Position numbers and translations under genes: made by a program. The notes beneath the pieces were generated by a model. It was given only the letters and a program-made list of their open reading frames with translations. It searched no databases and was not told where the DNA came from. A stretch of DNA of 64,000 bases from Epiperipatus broadwayi (Eukaryota; Onychophora; Udeonychophora; Euonychophora; Peripatidae): positions 124,001 through 188,000 of the forward strand of contig JAQFVV010000206.1 of NCBI GenBank assembly GCA_028023455.1, given 5' to 3'. Below are positions 12,960 to 24,976 of this stretch, in pieces (positions within the stretch are counted from its first letter, which is position 1; each line of letters opens with the position of its first letter).

Positions 12960-13165
12960 ATAATAAGCTGAGCACTGATTGTATATATGTGTGGAGATAG
13001 TAATCTGGACCAACTGATGATTGCTGGTTTAGCGTGAAATACTTATATTGGTGATTATTTATTTTTTCAACATGTGTGTGATCAGGTGGGTCAGCAATAT
13101 GAGATGGCATGGAGAGTTAAGAGTCGTGTGAATGTCTGAGTTCGAATCCCTTATATATTAAAATT
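12960..13165 (+). mobile_element. SINE-like unit: hammerhead followed by tRNA-like segment
   Basis: Two modules lie on the same strand. First is a full hammerhead motif (13009-13052). Then comes a tRNA-like Pol III segment, with an A-box-like 'tggcatggagag' at 13105-13116 and a good B box 'gagttcgaatcc' at 13138-13149. A second, damaged copy with the same order (hammerhead 3' half, 'cacatgtgtgtg' linker, tRNA-like B box) lies at about 24413-24530, so the composite is real rather than a chance neighbour. Ends and target-site duplications are not defined. The Pol III promoter would transcribe away from the hammerhead unless copies are tandem or RNA is circular. Confidence 0.55.
13009..13052 (+). 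ncRNA. Hammerhead ribozyme, type I layout, SINE-associated
   Basis: Stem I strands ACCAA (13009-13013) and UUGGU (13048-13052) are fully complementary. The core box CUGAUGA is at 13014-13020. Stem II (13021-13035) pairs UGCU with AGCG around loop GGUUU, including one G-U pair, with a U-U mismatch next to the core. GAAA follows at 13036-13039. Stem III is minimal: three pairs (A-U, U-A, A-U) and a 2-nt loop. The cleavage triplet is AUA, with the predicted cut between 13047 and 13048. Known family behaviour: hammerheads with such short stem III cleave best as dimers in tandem transcripts. The mismatch at 10.1/11.1 departs from the usual purine-pyrimidine pair and may lower activity. Confidence 0.65.
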
Positions 13166-13169
13166 AAAA

Positions 13170-15735
13170 AGTAAAATAGCTTATGTTAATTTTATTTAAG
13201 AAAATACATAAATTTAAAATCACAGTTTTCTCTTGGTAATCCAATTAGCAGCTGCCAATATTGTTGATTTGGATTGGAATTTAAGTAAAAGTTGACTTTT
13301 TAAGTGACTGAACATTTGGCATATGCCTACAACTGCTATTTTTAAGTGTTAAGTTTTTAATTAGTAATAAAGTATATAATTTTTCTAATTATAAATTAAA
13401 TATAAAAGCTCTTCAAGTTACAGTTGAATATATAGCTGAATGAGTAGCGTCTCCCAAAATATTATTTCTGAGAAAAGATCTCATCTATATTTTCATTTGG
13501 GTGATAGCAATGAAATCACGATAAGTCCCTATAATATTTGTATAAAAAATTATATGCCATGATTGTAAATAATGGAAGTTATATAATAGGATAAGCATAT
13601 AAAATTTAAAAAAAAAGAAATCTCATTAATTTTTTATCCATTTCACTTTCTAAGTTATTAAATAAAAAGATAAGTGAGATCTCACAGATTTATTTATAAG
13701 TATAAAATGCACAATGATGTTTTTGTTTGATTTTAAACAATGTATTAGAAAGCTATTGTATTATATTTACATGGTTATGTACAGATGTGAAATTAAAAGG
13801 ATAAGTGCAATAATGTTTATATTTAGTTAAGTCCTATGTTTTTATCTAAAAAGAAAATGATAAATTATACTTCTCTTTCATTATTACCATGAAAATTATA
13901 CAACATATAAAATATACAATTTTAATTTAAAAACTTTGAATAGTCATTTCATGGGTGGATTTTTTACTTAGTTTTTGCTTTCTTATGAAGTATTATTTAT
14001 ATAATCAGTATATCATATGAACAGTAATTATGAGATACCTTAATCATGGAATCTGAAAATAGGAAATTTTATTTGGTCATGTTGTCAATTTGATTATCAA
14101 GATCTTACATAAACCTGATTTTAATAACCCCATGTATGATTAAAAAAATGGAAAATATTTATCATATTAAGCAATCCTTCCATATACATAATTCTTATAT
14201 TCAATTATATTCCATTTCCACAGTTCTAAAAATATTGAATTATACAAATAAAATAGTTTAGTTTATACTTTAACCATTGAATGACGCAATCACAATTTAT
14301 CAGACATAAGTAGCAACAATAAAATGTATCATTTATCATATAACTCTTATTTTAAAAGTGCCTAAACTCTTCTAGAAATTTAAATAAACATTTATTTTCT
14401 TAAGCATAATTTTGGGTGCATATATATGTATATTTTTAATAATACATTCTTATATTATAAAGATAAAAAAATTGTACAACTGCAGTATTAAAACAATTTA
14501 TGTTTAGTGAAATGTCTACAAAAGTGATATTATATCAGATGTTAATTTTGATCATGTTATCCCTTTAAAAAGCTTCAGGTTTTTTTATTAAAAAGTTTAA
14601 AATGAATAAAAATTGCACAAATCATTCAATTGAATGATTTTCAAGACCAATGAATAAATATTAACTTCTTTTTCTCTTTATCATTAATAATGGTTGTTCC
14701 ATTCCATTTGCATTTTAATCCAGCCTTTTTTATAAAAATATGTATAATCTATTTGGAAATGTAGATATATTGCAAGACCCATAGCAGCTTTATAACTGCT
14801 TAAAAGATTTTCTTAAATACAATCATAAGTATTGAAAAAAATATATACTAATATTTTTCTGGATCGTATATTTTAAACATCTATCAATTCTTTGAAATCT
14901 CATGGAATTTAGTAATTCAGCTGGAATTCAATTGGAATCTAATTTATTCTGAGCATCTCATCAGTTTTTCCCAATTTTTTTATATATTTCTTTTTATAAG
15001 TTTTTATTTATATGAATTTTTTTCAGCTAAAATAGACAAAGGTTTATAATTTCCATATTATACAAATCGCAAATATATTATTTCTATCATTTCAATGTGT
15101 TTCCTTTCTTTATAAATATTTTACTATATCTATTTTCAATCAGTATTTTAAACTGAATTTCTTATCCAATTGGTTTACTCAACTGTAAATTAAATAAAGT
15201 ATACTTTTTGTTTAAATTAATATATTTTTCTATGTTTAACCAATTTTCTTCAAGATTTATCTGGGTAAATTCTGACTTCAATACTATTATGTATAATTAT
15301 AATTCTTCCTTCTGAAGATAAGAATATTTTTCATCTTTTCATTACTCATCTGGGTTTTTTTTATAGTCTACTACATTTAATGTGTCAACTTTTCTTTTTT
15401 TTTTTTGTAAGTAATTCCCTTTTTGATTTTGAATTTACTTTATCAAAGTGCTATAATTTGAAGCTTATTTTATATAAAGCAACTCTAAAAATTTTGTCTA
15501 CCTTTTCTTTTAATTTATTAAATTGTCTCCCCCCCTCCCATATCAGATGTTTTTTTAAAAACATTAATGCAAGTTCTACTATCATGACATAAATCCATAT
15601 GGTTTCAGGATGTTTGCATAAACTGTTTCAGAGCTGTTTTACATTAAAAAATAATTTAATTATAATCTATTTTTAAATACCTGATCCATGTTAAATCTTT
15701 TTTATAACCAATAAAACATCATATGATTCCTGTTT
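13170..15735. other. AT-rich sequence without recognised gene
   Basis: No motif-bearing ORF. Contains poly-T and A/T homopolymers and a C-rich patch near 15530-15538. Nothing else supportable. Confidence 0.55.
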
Positions 15736-15835
15736 ACATCATACTGTTTAGCCGCACCACACTTTTGATACCTAATGTTCATTTTAACAATAGTAGTGTT
15801 TATTAAATCCTTATTTAGTATTTTACTATTCCATA

Positions 15836-15877
15836 TTCCCAGACTAATTTCTACCTTATAGTATTTATCAGTGAAAA
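15836..15877 (-). ncRNA. Hammerhead ribozyme relic
   Basis: Minus strand: stem I UUUUCA with UGGGAA (six pairs counting G-U), core CUGAUAA (G8 changed to A), a 13-nt stem II that no longer pairs well, GAAA, a short stem III and a GUC triplet. The G8 change should abolish catalysis. Confidence 0.45.
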
Positions 15878-15951
15878 CTATAAGCTATAGGAAAAAATAT
15901 ATTAGATCCAAAAGATCAAAGTCCCATGCTCCTATATATAAAATCTCATCA

Positions 15952-15975
15952 CTGATGAAGTCGATAAGCTAGAAA
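15952..15975 (+). ncRNA. Hammerhead core relic, opposite orientation
   Basis: An intact CUGAUGA box at 15952-15958, 13 nt of stem II region, then GAAA at 15972-15975, matching the spacing of the other family members. Downstream there is no NUH triplet flanked by a complementary stem I, so the ribozyme is incomplete. Confidence 0.35.
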
Positions 15976-16036
15976 CTGACATCAGGATTTTGTACAGAAC
16001 AGCACTGGATACTGATTTAATAAACACTATTATCCA

Positions 16037-17849
16037 ACATTTATTGATTATTAAATTTATATTAGATGACAAAAATGTGATAAGAAAAAAAGAATATTCT
16101 GCTAAACCATTTTCTTTATGATTTTTAAATCATACATTTATTACTCTACATTATTTTTTATATATAAATGTATCACCTTTATGGGAATAAGAGATGAAAG
16201 TTTCTTACTTTCAATGTAAAATTTTTAACAATTTTACCATTTCTATGACTAACAATTCAATCTTCTATTATTGTTATTTAAATATTTTTATAGTCCTTTA
16301 AATAAAATTTTAAAGTTTTTTCATGTGTATTTTTTTACTTCAACATCATTAATATTGCTTACTTCCCATGTTTTCTGAATATTAACAAAATATTTTGGAA
16401 ATGCTTTTAATCTGACTATAATATCTATCATTTAGTTAAGTGGGGTTTGTTAATATTAGAAGCATTTTTTTTTTACTCTACTCCAAAGCCATGCATTGTA
16501 AGCTTGAAAAAACAATGAGCATTAGAAAATAAATTCATGTTATACATGTTGCACTCACAGTCTACATTATGGCTCTTAATATATATGCACCTCTATGATC
16601 CAAATCACTTCCCATCTAAAACTTTCTTTTTACCTTTTCTTTATTATCAAAATAATAGCTTATAATTCCAAATTACTTTATTGTTTTGAATTCAAACCAA
16701 TTGTTATATGCTTATATAGAACTAACATTAAACCAATAATTACATTTTAGTGACCTCAATGAGCGTGGATGTTATAGATTTATCATCTAGTATTTATTGA
16801 TTACTTAATTTTACAATAGATAATTATAATGTTAAATGAAGAAAATTATTTCTAACAGCACATATTCATGTAAGTTAAGATTGTCATGAGATATTTGTTG
16901 GTGTATATCATATTCAAAAGATTGAAATGTGTGCTATAACAGCAATAAAACTAAAACCACTAAAATAAATAATTACTTATCTAGTATTAGATCGATGATG
17001 TAACAAAATAAGCTACTTGGCTTATTTTCAAAATATAAAAATATATTTTCAGGCTTAACTATGAGCTTTATAGTTAAAAAGTGTAAAAGTAAGAGTACTG
17101 GATGTAATTTGCATTAAGTTCAGATACATAATGCTCAAACTTTTTACTAACAAAGGATATAAACTAGAAAACAAACTGGGAATGAAGTTATAATTCTACT
17201 AGATACTAACACAATAGCATTAATATTTAACACTCACTGATTCTTCAAATTTAAAATAGATTGTTCTGAAATAGTAAAAAAAAAAAAAGAAGTGTTAATA
17301 TAAGCAGAAATTGTCATCTGATATTTAATCCAGTGCATTTTGATCTTGGATTTAAAATAATATTTATGTCCCTTTTTATTTCTAATATATAATATTATCT
17401 TTTTTCTTTACACTCAGTTCATTATATTTCACAAAGTGCTAACATATTCAATTTTTTCCTTTTCATATCTAATAATAAATTTATAATTTTCTCCTGATTA
17501 TTCATTTTATATTTTTTGTACTGTTCTTACAATATTTCCTAATTCTAATGGCTTCATATGTTTGGTTAGAATTGAGCTGATATGATTAATCCATGGAATT
17601 ACATATTTACTCAAGTAATTCAAATATTTATTTTTCTCGCCAACCATTTCAACTATACTTTTCAAAAATTCTCTTGCGTTACTATAATCTATGCTACTTT
17701 TAAAAAATATTTATATACGTATTAAATATGTTTTTTTATATTAAAAGTTAATGTATGCAAAATCCAATACTGACTGGTATTTAAAACTAAATAACAGCAA
17801 AAATATTATACTTTACTTGCATATTGCATATATAAAGTTTTCATTACAT

Positions 17850-17885
<36 letters not shown>

Positions 17886-17965
17886 CATGTAGATATGTTT
17901 GTGTATTCATTCTGATAAGGCAGAATGAATGTTTGTGTAAATGATAAATATTTTTCCCATACATA
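16037..17965. other. AT-rich sequence without recognised gene
   Basis: Gene-free. A (TA)n(TG)n microsatellite lies at about 17850-17885, just upstream of the LINE. Confidence 0.55.
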
Positions 17966-20944
17966 TATACAATTATGACAGACAAAAATAAAGCATGTCC
18001 CTTATTCCCAGGAGGCTGTAAAGTCACCAACCAAGGCAGCGGTTGGTGGCTGAAGGCGGAAGGTGCTAAGAATCCCCTGATTGCAGACCCAGGCTGACAT
18101 TTGATGACGGCTTTTTATTTAGGTATTTACAACTGCAGATCACTTTCAAGTGAAAGAAGATTGCAAGAATTAGAAGAAGAACCGTCTTATATTAAATGGG
18201 ACATTATTGGACTTTGTGAAGTTAGAAGAAAAGGTGAAGAAACAATTGATTTAAAAAGTGGACATATACTCTATTATAAAGGCACACATATTGGAAATAC
18301 AAGTGGAGTAGGATTCATTATAAATAAAAAGGGAAAAAAACATATTGGAAATACAAGTGGAGTCGGACAGAGTGCCAAGATTAGTTATACAACTTAATAG
18401 CAGATACCAAATGCAGATAATTCAGGTTTATGCCCCAACAAGTTCTCATAGTGATGAAGTAGTAGAAGATTTTTATATGGATGTACAAAAGGCTTTTGAT
18501 CACAGCAAAAAACATTTTAAAATTGTTATGGGAGACTTTAATGCTAGAATTGGTAGACAAATGAAAGATGAAATTGCTGTAGGTAATTTTGGTTATGGTA
18601 ATAGAAATGAGAGAGAACATAGACTTGTGGAGTTTGCAGAAAAAGAAAAACTTTATATTATGAATTCATTTTTTGAGAAAAATGTTAAAAGGAAATGGAC
18701 ATGGAAGCATCCAAATGAAAGTACAGCAGAATTGGATTATATTTTGACTAACAGAAAATACATATTTCAAGATTGTAATGTTCTTAATAAATTTAACACG
18801 GGAAATGATCATCGATTAGTAAGGTGTAAGTTACGTGTTAATGTAAAACTAGATAGACAAAAATTATTAAGAAAAATAATATTTACAGTTGATATTCCTA
18901 ATCTTCAGAAACATTCTAATGAATTTAAATTAGAACTTACAAATAGGTTTCAAGTGTTAGGAGATTTTGAACATGAATCAGATTTGAATGAAATTAATAT
19001 GAAAATAACTGATACACTTTTAAAAGCTGCAACAAACATAGCTGGTAGGAAAAAGCAGCAATTGACTAATAAAATTTTTACTGAGACTAGAGAATTTATG
19101 AAGAAAAGAAGAAATATGAAGATATACAAAAATGATGTATTAAAAAGAATTGAATATCTCGAATTTTGTAAAATGGTACGGAAAAGAGTTGAAAATGATA
19201 TAAGAAAGTATAACTGTGAAATAGCAAGGAAAGCTGTAGAAGAAAATAAAAGTCTCAAAAATGTTAAACAACATTTTGGTATTGGTGGGAAATTTATATC
19301 CACAATAAGAAAAAAAGATGGAATTATTACTAAAAAGAGAGATGACATCATGAAATTGGTAGAAAATTTTTTATCAAGAATTATATAGTAATAAAGAACA
19401 AGTACCTCCTATATCTATTACATCTTCCGAATTGCCCAGAATTTTAAATGAAGAAGTGAGACATGCAATTAAGTGTATGAAGAAAGGAAAGGCTCCAGGA
19501 AATGATGGAATTATAATTGATATATTAAAAGAAGCAGGTGAAGAAATAGAAACAATTTTAGCAAAGTTATATACCAAATGTCTAAATGATAAAGATGTAC
19601 CGGAAGATTGGAAGAATGCAGTAATAATATTAATATTTTAAAATGGTGTTAAAGAAGATATTAGAAATTACAGACCTATCAGCCTTTTATCAGTTTTATA
19701 TAAAATTTTTACCAAGATAATTACAACTCGTCTACAGAGAATTTTGGATTTCCACCAACCAAGAGAACAAGCTGGATTTAAAAGTGGTTTTAGTACAATA
19801 GATCATATCCAGGTATTGAGAGAAGTCATAGAAAGGACAAATGAATACGAGTTGCCATTATGCTTTGGATTTGTAGATTATAAAAAGGCATTCGGTTCTA
19901 TACACATTTCTTCAGTGATTAAAGCATTGGATCATCAAGGTATAGATCCAGGATATTGTCATATTTTAAAGAATATTTATAAAAATGCAACAGCAACAAT
20001 TAGTTTACATAATGATACTGGAAAAATCAACATTGAGAAAGGTGTAAGACATGGTGACTTCATATCTCCAAAACTCTTTACAGCAGTGCTGCAAGAAGTA
20101 TTTTGTGGATTAAAATGGGAAACTAAAGAAGTGAAAGTAAATGGAGAGTATTTAAGTCATTTAGATTTCATAGATGATGTAGTTGTTTTTGCAAATAATG
20201 CTTCAGAGCTGCAGGAAAGGTTGCAGGAGTTAGCAGATGACAGTAGAAAAATAGGACTAAAGATAAATGTTAAAAAGACTAAAGTAATGTTTAATCGATT
20301 TGCTCAAAATATGAAAATAAAGATTGATTATGAAGAATTAGAAGAAGTTAACAGTTACAAATACCTCGGTCAGATTATTAATACAGATGGAAACATAATG
20401 GAGGAAATTAATCATAGAATTAAACTTGGTTGGAGTGCTTTTGGTAGAAATAACTTGATACTAAAAGGAAATATGCCTATGTGTTTGAAAAAGATGGTTT
20501 TTAACAAATGTGTTTTACCAGTTCTTACTTATGGATCTGAGACTTGGACACTTAATAGAAGAGCAATACAGAGACTTCAGACCACTCAAAGGAGTATGGA
20601 GAGATGTATGTTGGGAGTAACGAGAAGAGATCGAAAACACAATGTATGGATAAGGCAACAAACAGGTGTTACTGACCTTATTAGAAAAAATTAAAAGATT
20701 GAAATGGAGTTGGGTTGGACATATTGCTAGAAGAGATGATAATAGATGGACAATTGAAATTTTAAACTGGATTCCAAGAGATTGTAAAAGACCCAGAAAG
20801 AGACCACATGTGAGATGGATGGATGAAATAAGAAAATGTGCGGGGGTGTTGTGGAGAAGAGAAGCTAAAGATCGGAGATGGATTAAACTTGGAGAGACCT
20901 TCATCCTGCAGTGGATTGATAATGGTTGATGATGATGATGATGA
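17966..20944 (+). mobile_element. RTE-like non-LTR retrotransposon, copy 1, near full length
   Basis: About 2.98 kb with APE endonuclease and reverse transcriptase in one reading direction and a (GAT)n tail at 20926-20949. The 5' boundary is set where similarity to the inverted copy at 31745-34722 begins, at 'atgacagacaaaaataaa'. Single-ORF APE plus RT organisation, about 3 kb length and a short microsatellite tail fit the RTE clade. A phylogeny would be needed to fix the clade. Confidence 0.8.
18104..20929 (+). pseudogene. APE endonuclease and reverse transcriptase polyprotein, broken
   Basis: Encodes a LINE polyprotein that would nick target DNA and copy its own RNA. Motifs in order: 'YNCRSL' and 'GLCEVRR' (APE N-terminus), 'GDFNARIG' (about 18533-18556) and 'NDHRLV' (APE end); then RT 'GKAPGNDG', 'NYRPISLL', motif A 'FVDYKKAFGS' (aspartate replaced by G), 'RHGDFISP', motif C 'FIDDVVVF' (usually FADD) and the C-terminal 'YGSETWTLN' region. 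The reading frame changes near 18345-18397, near 19388-19432 and near 20666-20694, and a stop lies at 19639-19641. The first frame change coincides with a local duplication of 'catattggaaatacaagtgg' that overwrites sequence kept in copy 2. Not functional. Confidence 0.85.
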
Positions 20945-21235
20945 TGATGATTCTATATTTAAAAAGTTATTACATTTTTCAAAAAATAAAAAATAAACAA
21001 AAAATAAACGTATTCTTTATTGGGTAATATCGAATATATATTTATTTTTATCAATATGTAAATTATTTTTATTATTCATTATAAATTTTAATTGATAAAA
21101 ATATAATTATTTAAATATTTTGCATAACTAAAAAACTACAAGCAAAATTTAGAATGAATTCTTTGATGAGTTTAGGACCGACATATATATTGCTGTTTAT
21201 GCAATTTTTTTAAGAAACATTTTTTTTTAGTCTTG
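20945..21235. other. AT-rich spacer
   Basis: No feature recognised. Confidence 0.5.
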
Positions 21236-21326
21236 TGTTGGTGGTCGAGAGGTCAGCGCGACTGCTTTGCATTTGCAGGCAGTTGCCCGGCTTGCGAGTT
21301 CGCGTTTCGGCCGATGCTATGACACT
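21236..21326 (+). mobile_element. tRNA-head SINE, copy 1
   Basis: tRNA-like sequence with A box 'tggtcgagagg' and B box 'gagttcgcgtt', followed by 'ggccgatgctatgacac' and an A-rich stretch. The A-to-B spacing is wide, as in type II (Leu/Ser-like) tRNAs. The termini do not form an acceptor stem, so this is not a functional tRNA gene. Two related copies lie at 22682 and 24886. Confidence 0.7.
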
Positions 21327-22681
21327 TAAAAAAAACATTTTTTTTTTTATTATTTATTTAATTTACAAAAAAATAAAAACAAAAAAAATATATAACATAA
21401 TTTATTTAACTAAATATTAGTAATACAAAAATTTAATGTAATATACAGAACTAAAGATACTTAAAGGTTCAAAAAAACTTTTGGATTCCATACTCTGAAG
21501 ATATATTTTGTTTAGCTTTAATTTACTATATGAAATCATGGCATCAAAATTTTAACTATCTTTTAAATCTTAAGCAATGTCCAACTCGTTTAGTCTGTGA
21601 AGAAAATACGAAACTTTGTTGCACTTTGTTTAAAAATGTTATTGTTTTTTGTTTTTTTTTTCAAAGTTATAATGACAACTATTTTAGATATCTCTGGTAA
21701 ATAAAATAAATATGAAGCTCTATAGAAAGAATTGTATCTATATAATCTATGGCATTGGTGCATGCCTTGAAAACTATAGTGTGTTGTGTTTTCTGTTATC
21801 AAATGTAGGTTTATATAATGGAATATAAAGTTATGTTTGATAACTGAATATATAACATATTCAAAATATTAAGTGACAAATAAAACTAATTCTTTCATTG
21901 CTAAAAAAAAAAAGTACAAATAATTTTGTTGTCAAATAGTTTTTACTAAATGCATTATGGGGTAAGATTATATAGTAGTAAAATATGACATACTTAAAAC
22001 AATGGACATTAGTTTAATGTTTTAAAATTACTTTATAATTATATTCTTATAACAAAATACTTTTATAAATATTTCTAACCAATATAATATTTAGTATTTA
22101 ATTAAGGTTTTAATTAATTTTATTAGTATAATACTTATTCAAGAAAATAAATATAATTTATAATATGGTGTAACATATTAAAAATGAGTCCAAATATTTT
22201 TTTTTATTTAGATTTATATTTTATGCTATTTTTTTAACTAGCAAACTTATGTTTGTTTGTTTTATCAATATCTGTTTGGAAACTCACATCCAAGAGACAA
22301 GAGCTGATGTGTTCAGTTTACTTATATATAATGTTTTTGACAGAAATTAATTTACTATTCGTCACTTTAATTGTAAGCAATAGAGTGAAATGAAGCAGAG
22401 TAATTACTGCTGTCAAATACAGATTATATAATAATTTACAGAAATCTGTTTGTGATATAGTGAATTATTATAACAAAGTCACACATAATATAAAATATAA
22501 ATGTTTCTAATATCTGCTTTTTTTTCACTATATGAAAAAAGTTGAAAATTGTATTAAATATTATTTTCAACATTATTGTTTTCAAGGATAGAGAATGGAT
22601 TAACAGAAGTGTCTAGAGACCATGTAAATTATGGTGTAAAATGAGAATTTTTATTCTCTAAAGATATTAATTGGTCAATCA
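21327..22681. other. AT-rich sequence without recognised gene
   Basis: No coding motifs or clear repeats seen. Confidence 0.5.
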
Positions 22682-22767
22682 TTGGTGGTTGAGAGGTCAG
22701 CAACATTAGGTTTACAAGCAGTTGTCCTGGGTTAGCGGGTTCACTTCCCGGCTGATGCTATGACACA
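22682..22767 (+). mobile_element. tRNA-head SINE, copy 2
   Basis: A box 'tggttgagagg', B box 'gggttcacttcc' and the shared end 'ggctgatgctatgacac'. More diverged than copies 1 and 3 in the A-box to B-box interval. Confidence 0.7.
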
Positions 22768-24283
22768 TGAGAAGAAAGATATTAACTGTTTACATGTAAG
22801 TATATTATAAATCATCATTAGTTAGCAGCACAAAATCAGATCACATCAAATCAGTTTATATTCTTCACTTTTTCTCTCTTCCTCACTTTTTCAAATATCA
22901 ATGATTATTTTCTTTTTCAAGGTTATTAGTTAATCTTTCCTGATCTTTTTCGGATATAATTTCATTAGTTTACAGTATAATCTCCTAGTTTATCATAAGC
23001 TTTATTGACCATTACTCTTTTCATACAGATTTTTTTATCACTACTTTCATCCTCAGTATTCTTTTTTGCAAATATTTATTGTTATAACTTGCTTTATAAC
23101 TTATAATCATGTGCCTACTATTAATCTTTTCTTCTTTCCACATATTATTAGTGTTTTTATTTTATTAGCATTTATTTTCGTTTTAAACTTTTTGGAAGCT
23201 TTGTCAATTCTACATATCTTTTTATTAAAATCATTTTCACAATCTTCAAGCAATTCCAAATCATGATTAAATCTAATAAAATTAACAGTCTCCCCTTTAA
23301 TTTTAACTCAAACCTTATCATAATAACATTTGTTTATCAACTCATGTCAGGATATTTTTTTAAAAAAATAGGAAATATATGACACTCCCATTTTACTTTT
23401 TATCTATATTTATTTTTTTAATAAAAAGAGTGTTTAATTTTATATATAAACTCTCTCATTGATATTCAAATTTTTCTATGTTTATTTTTCTTCAAATTTA
23501 TATTTTATTTTTTAATACAGTTTACAAAAGAATTCACTTCACTATAGAAAATGTATTTTTAAAATGAAATGATAATTATTACTCTTCCTATATAGTTCTG
23601 ACTATTTTAATTGCATCTTTTGGATTTCTGTCTTATTTGAATTTAACATGTATAATTTAGTAGTAATCTGTCCATTTTAAGATCCACAATAGAACTTTAG
23701 TCTCATTAATATTACAAAATCAGAATTTTTTGTAGTCAAAAATGTTGAAAAAAATCTACTGGTCACTTTTGTCAATCATAAAATAACCTTACAAATATCA
23801 AACTATTTTCTAAAACAATATTTCTTTATTGTTTTCAATATTCAAACTGTAATCTCATTATTTTTATGCTATTATAGTTTTAATCTCATTTAAAACTTTT
23901 ATAACTCTGTACTTGATTATTAAAGTCTATTTCATTTCTATGTATCAATCTTTTTAAGAATGAAATGAAAGCTTATTAGTTTTATTGCATAGATTATTTA
24001 CATATTTCCTTTTTTTTTCAAGACATTTTTTATTAATAATTTATCATCTTTTTTTTTTTTTTTTGCAATAATTTACTATTTTTAACTTCAATCGTTTTTA
24101 TTACTACCATTCTGATAGTTTTATTTTATTATAAATTAAATTGTATCTATCATATTTTACAATTTCTTTATTCAGTGAAGTCTCTTCTAGTTGTTCTTTA
24201 CTATTTTTATACATTTTACTTTTCAATTCACTATTAAACATTCTATATAATTAATATCCATCCCACATATTAAAGTTTATTAT
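22768..24283. other. T-rich sequence without recognised gene
   Basis: Strong strand asymmetry towards T with many poly-T runs. The 66-residue ORF at 23066-23266 is low-complexity hydrophobic and not credible as a gene. Confidence 0.5.
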
Positions 24284-24530
24284 AGGAAATAGAGAGATTT
24301 GAACTTAGGATTTACAATCTATATTTATCTTTTAACCATTTCAAACAACTAATACATATGACCACACACATGTGAAAAAGATAAATGAACCAGCACTCAT
24401 CAGGTGGTTTATGAAGTACATATATTGGGGATCATTATCTTTTTCACATGTGTGTGGTCATGTTTATTGATTGTTTGAGGTAAAGTAGAGGATCAATATA
24501 GACTAATACTTAGTTCAATCCCTCTATGTA
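24284..24530. repeat. Inverted dimer of the hammerhead-SINE
   Basis: The left copy reads on the minus strand and the right on the plus strand. Arms 24356-24388 and 24432-24462 ('catgtgtgtggtcat' and complement) are almost perfect. The similarity continues outward, more diverged, to tRNA-like B boxes at about 24294-24306 (minus) and 24511-24520 (plus). The centre falls inside the hammerhead. The minus copy keeps the 5' half (a CTGATGA box on the minus strand at about 24407-24413, then 'gtgctggtt'); the plus copy keeps the 3' half (loop, GAAG, 'tacatatattgg'). Neither half is a complete ribozyme. Confidence 0.6.
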
Positions 24531-24885
24531 CTAAACATTATATATGTATTTTTATATCCAGCAGAATTAACATTTTTTTTCTTTTTTTATTCTACCATTT
24601 TAATTATCATGTCGTTGGTAATTCGAGATTATTGGGGTTTTTTGCTTTAATTTCTTAGTTTTTTTTTTTTTTTTGTAATCATTTTTTCTATGACAGTAAT
24701 TTGTAAATATTCTTGAATAATTTACATTTTAAACTTGAATATGACATAGAAATTATTAGTATTTAAACATATTTCTTTATATAACAGCTCCAAAAATCTT
24801 TTACTATTTCTTTTTAAAATAATATGTGATGTTTTTGTCCTTTTCTCTATTTCTGAATTCAAGCTATTAACTTTTTTATCAAGCA

Positions 24886-24976
24886 TTGTTAGCCGAGAGG
24901 TCATCGCAGCAGCCTTGCTAGCAAGTAGTTGTTTGCAGACGGCGGTGGGTTCACGTCCCGGCCGATGCTATGACAT
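24886..24976 (+). mobile_element. tRNA-head SINE, copy 3
   Basis: A box 'tagccgagagg', B box 'gggttcacgtcc' and the end 'ggccgatgctatgaca', followed by an A-rich run. The best preserved of the three B boxes. Confidence 0.7.

Larger units (their letters stand above)
15736..16036. repeat. Inverted pair of hammerhead-family-like repeats
   Basis: The left half read on the minus strand and the right half read on the plus strand share a hammerhead-like core followed by a tail containing 'gatttaataaacacta'. That tail lies at about 15801-15811 on the minus strand and 16014-16030 on the plus strand. The two copies are head to head, with about 75 bp between cores. The left copy also shares 'agtctgggaatat' with the dispersed family (for example the minus strand around 27165). 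Both copies are diverged. Confidence 0.5.

Noticed and set aside
21236-21326. Functional tRNA gene (also at 22682 and 24886)
   Set aside because: A and B boxes are present but the ends cannot form an acceptor stem, and copies diverge in the arms; these are SINE heads.
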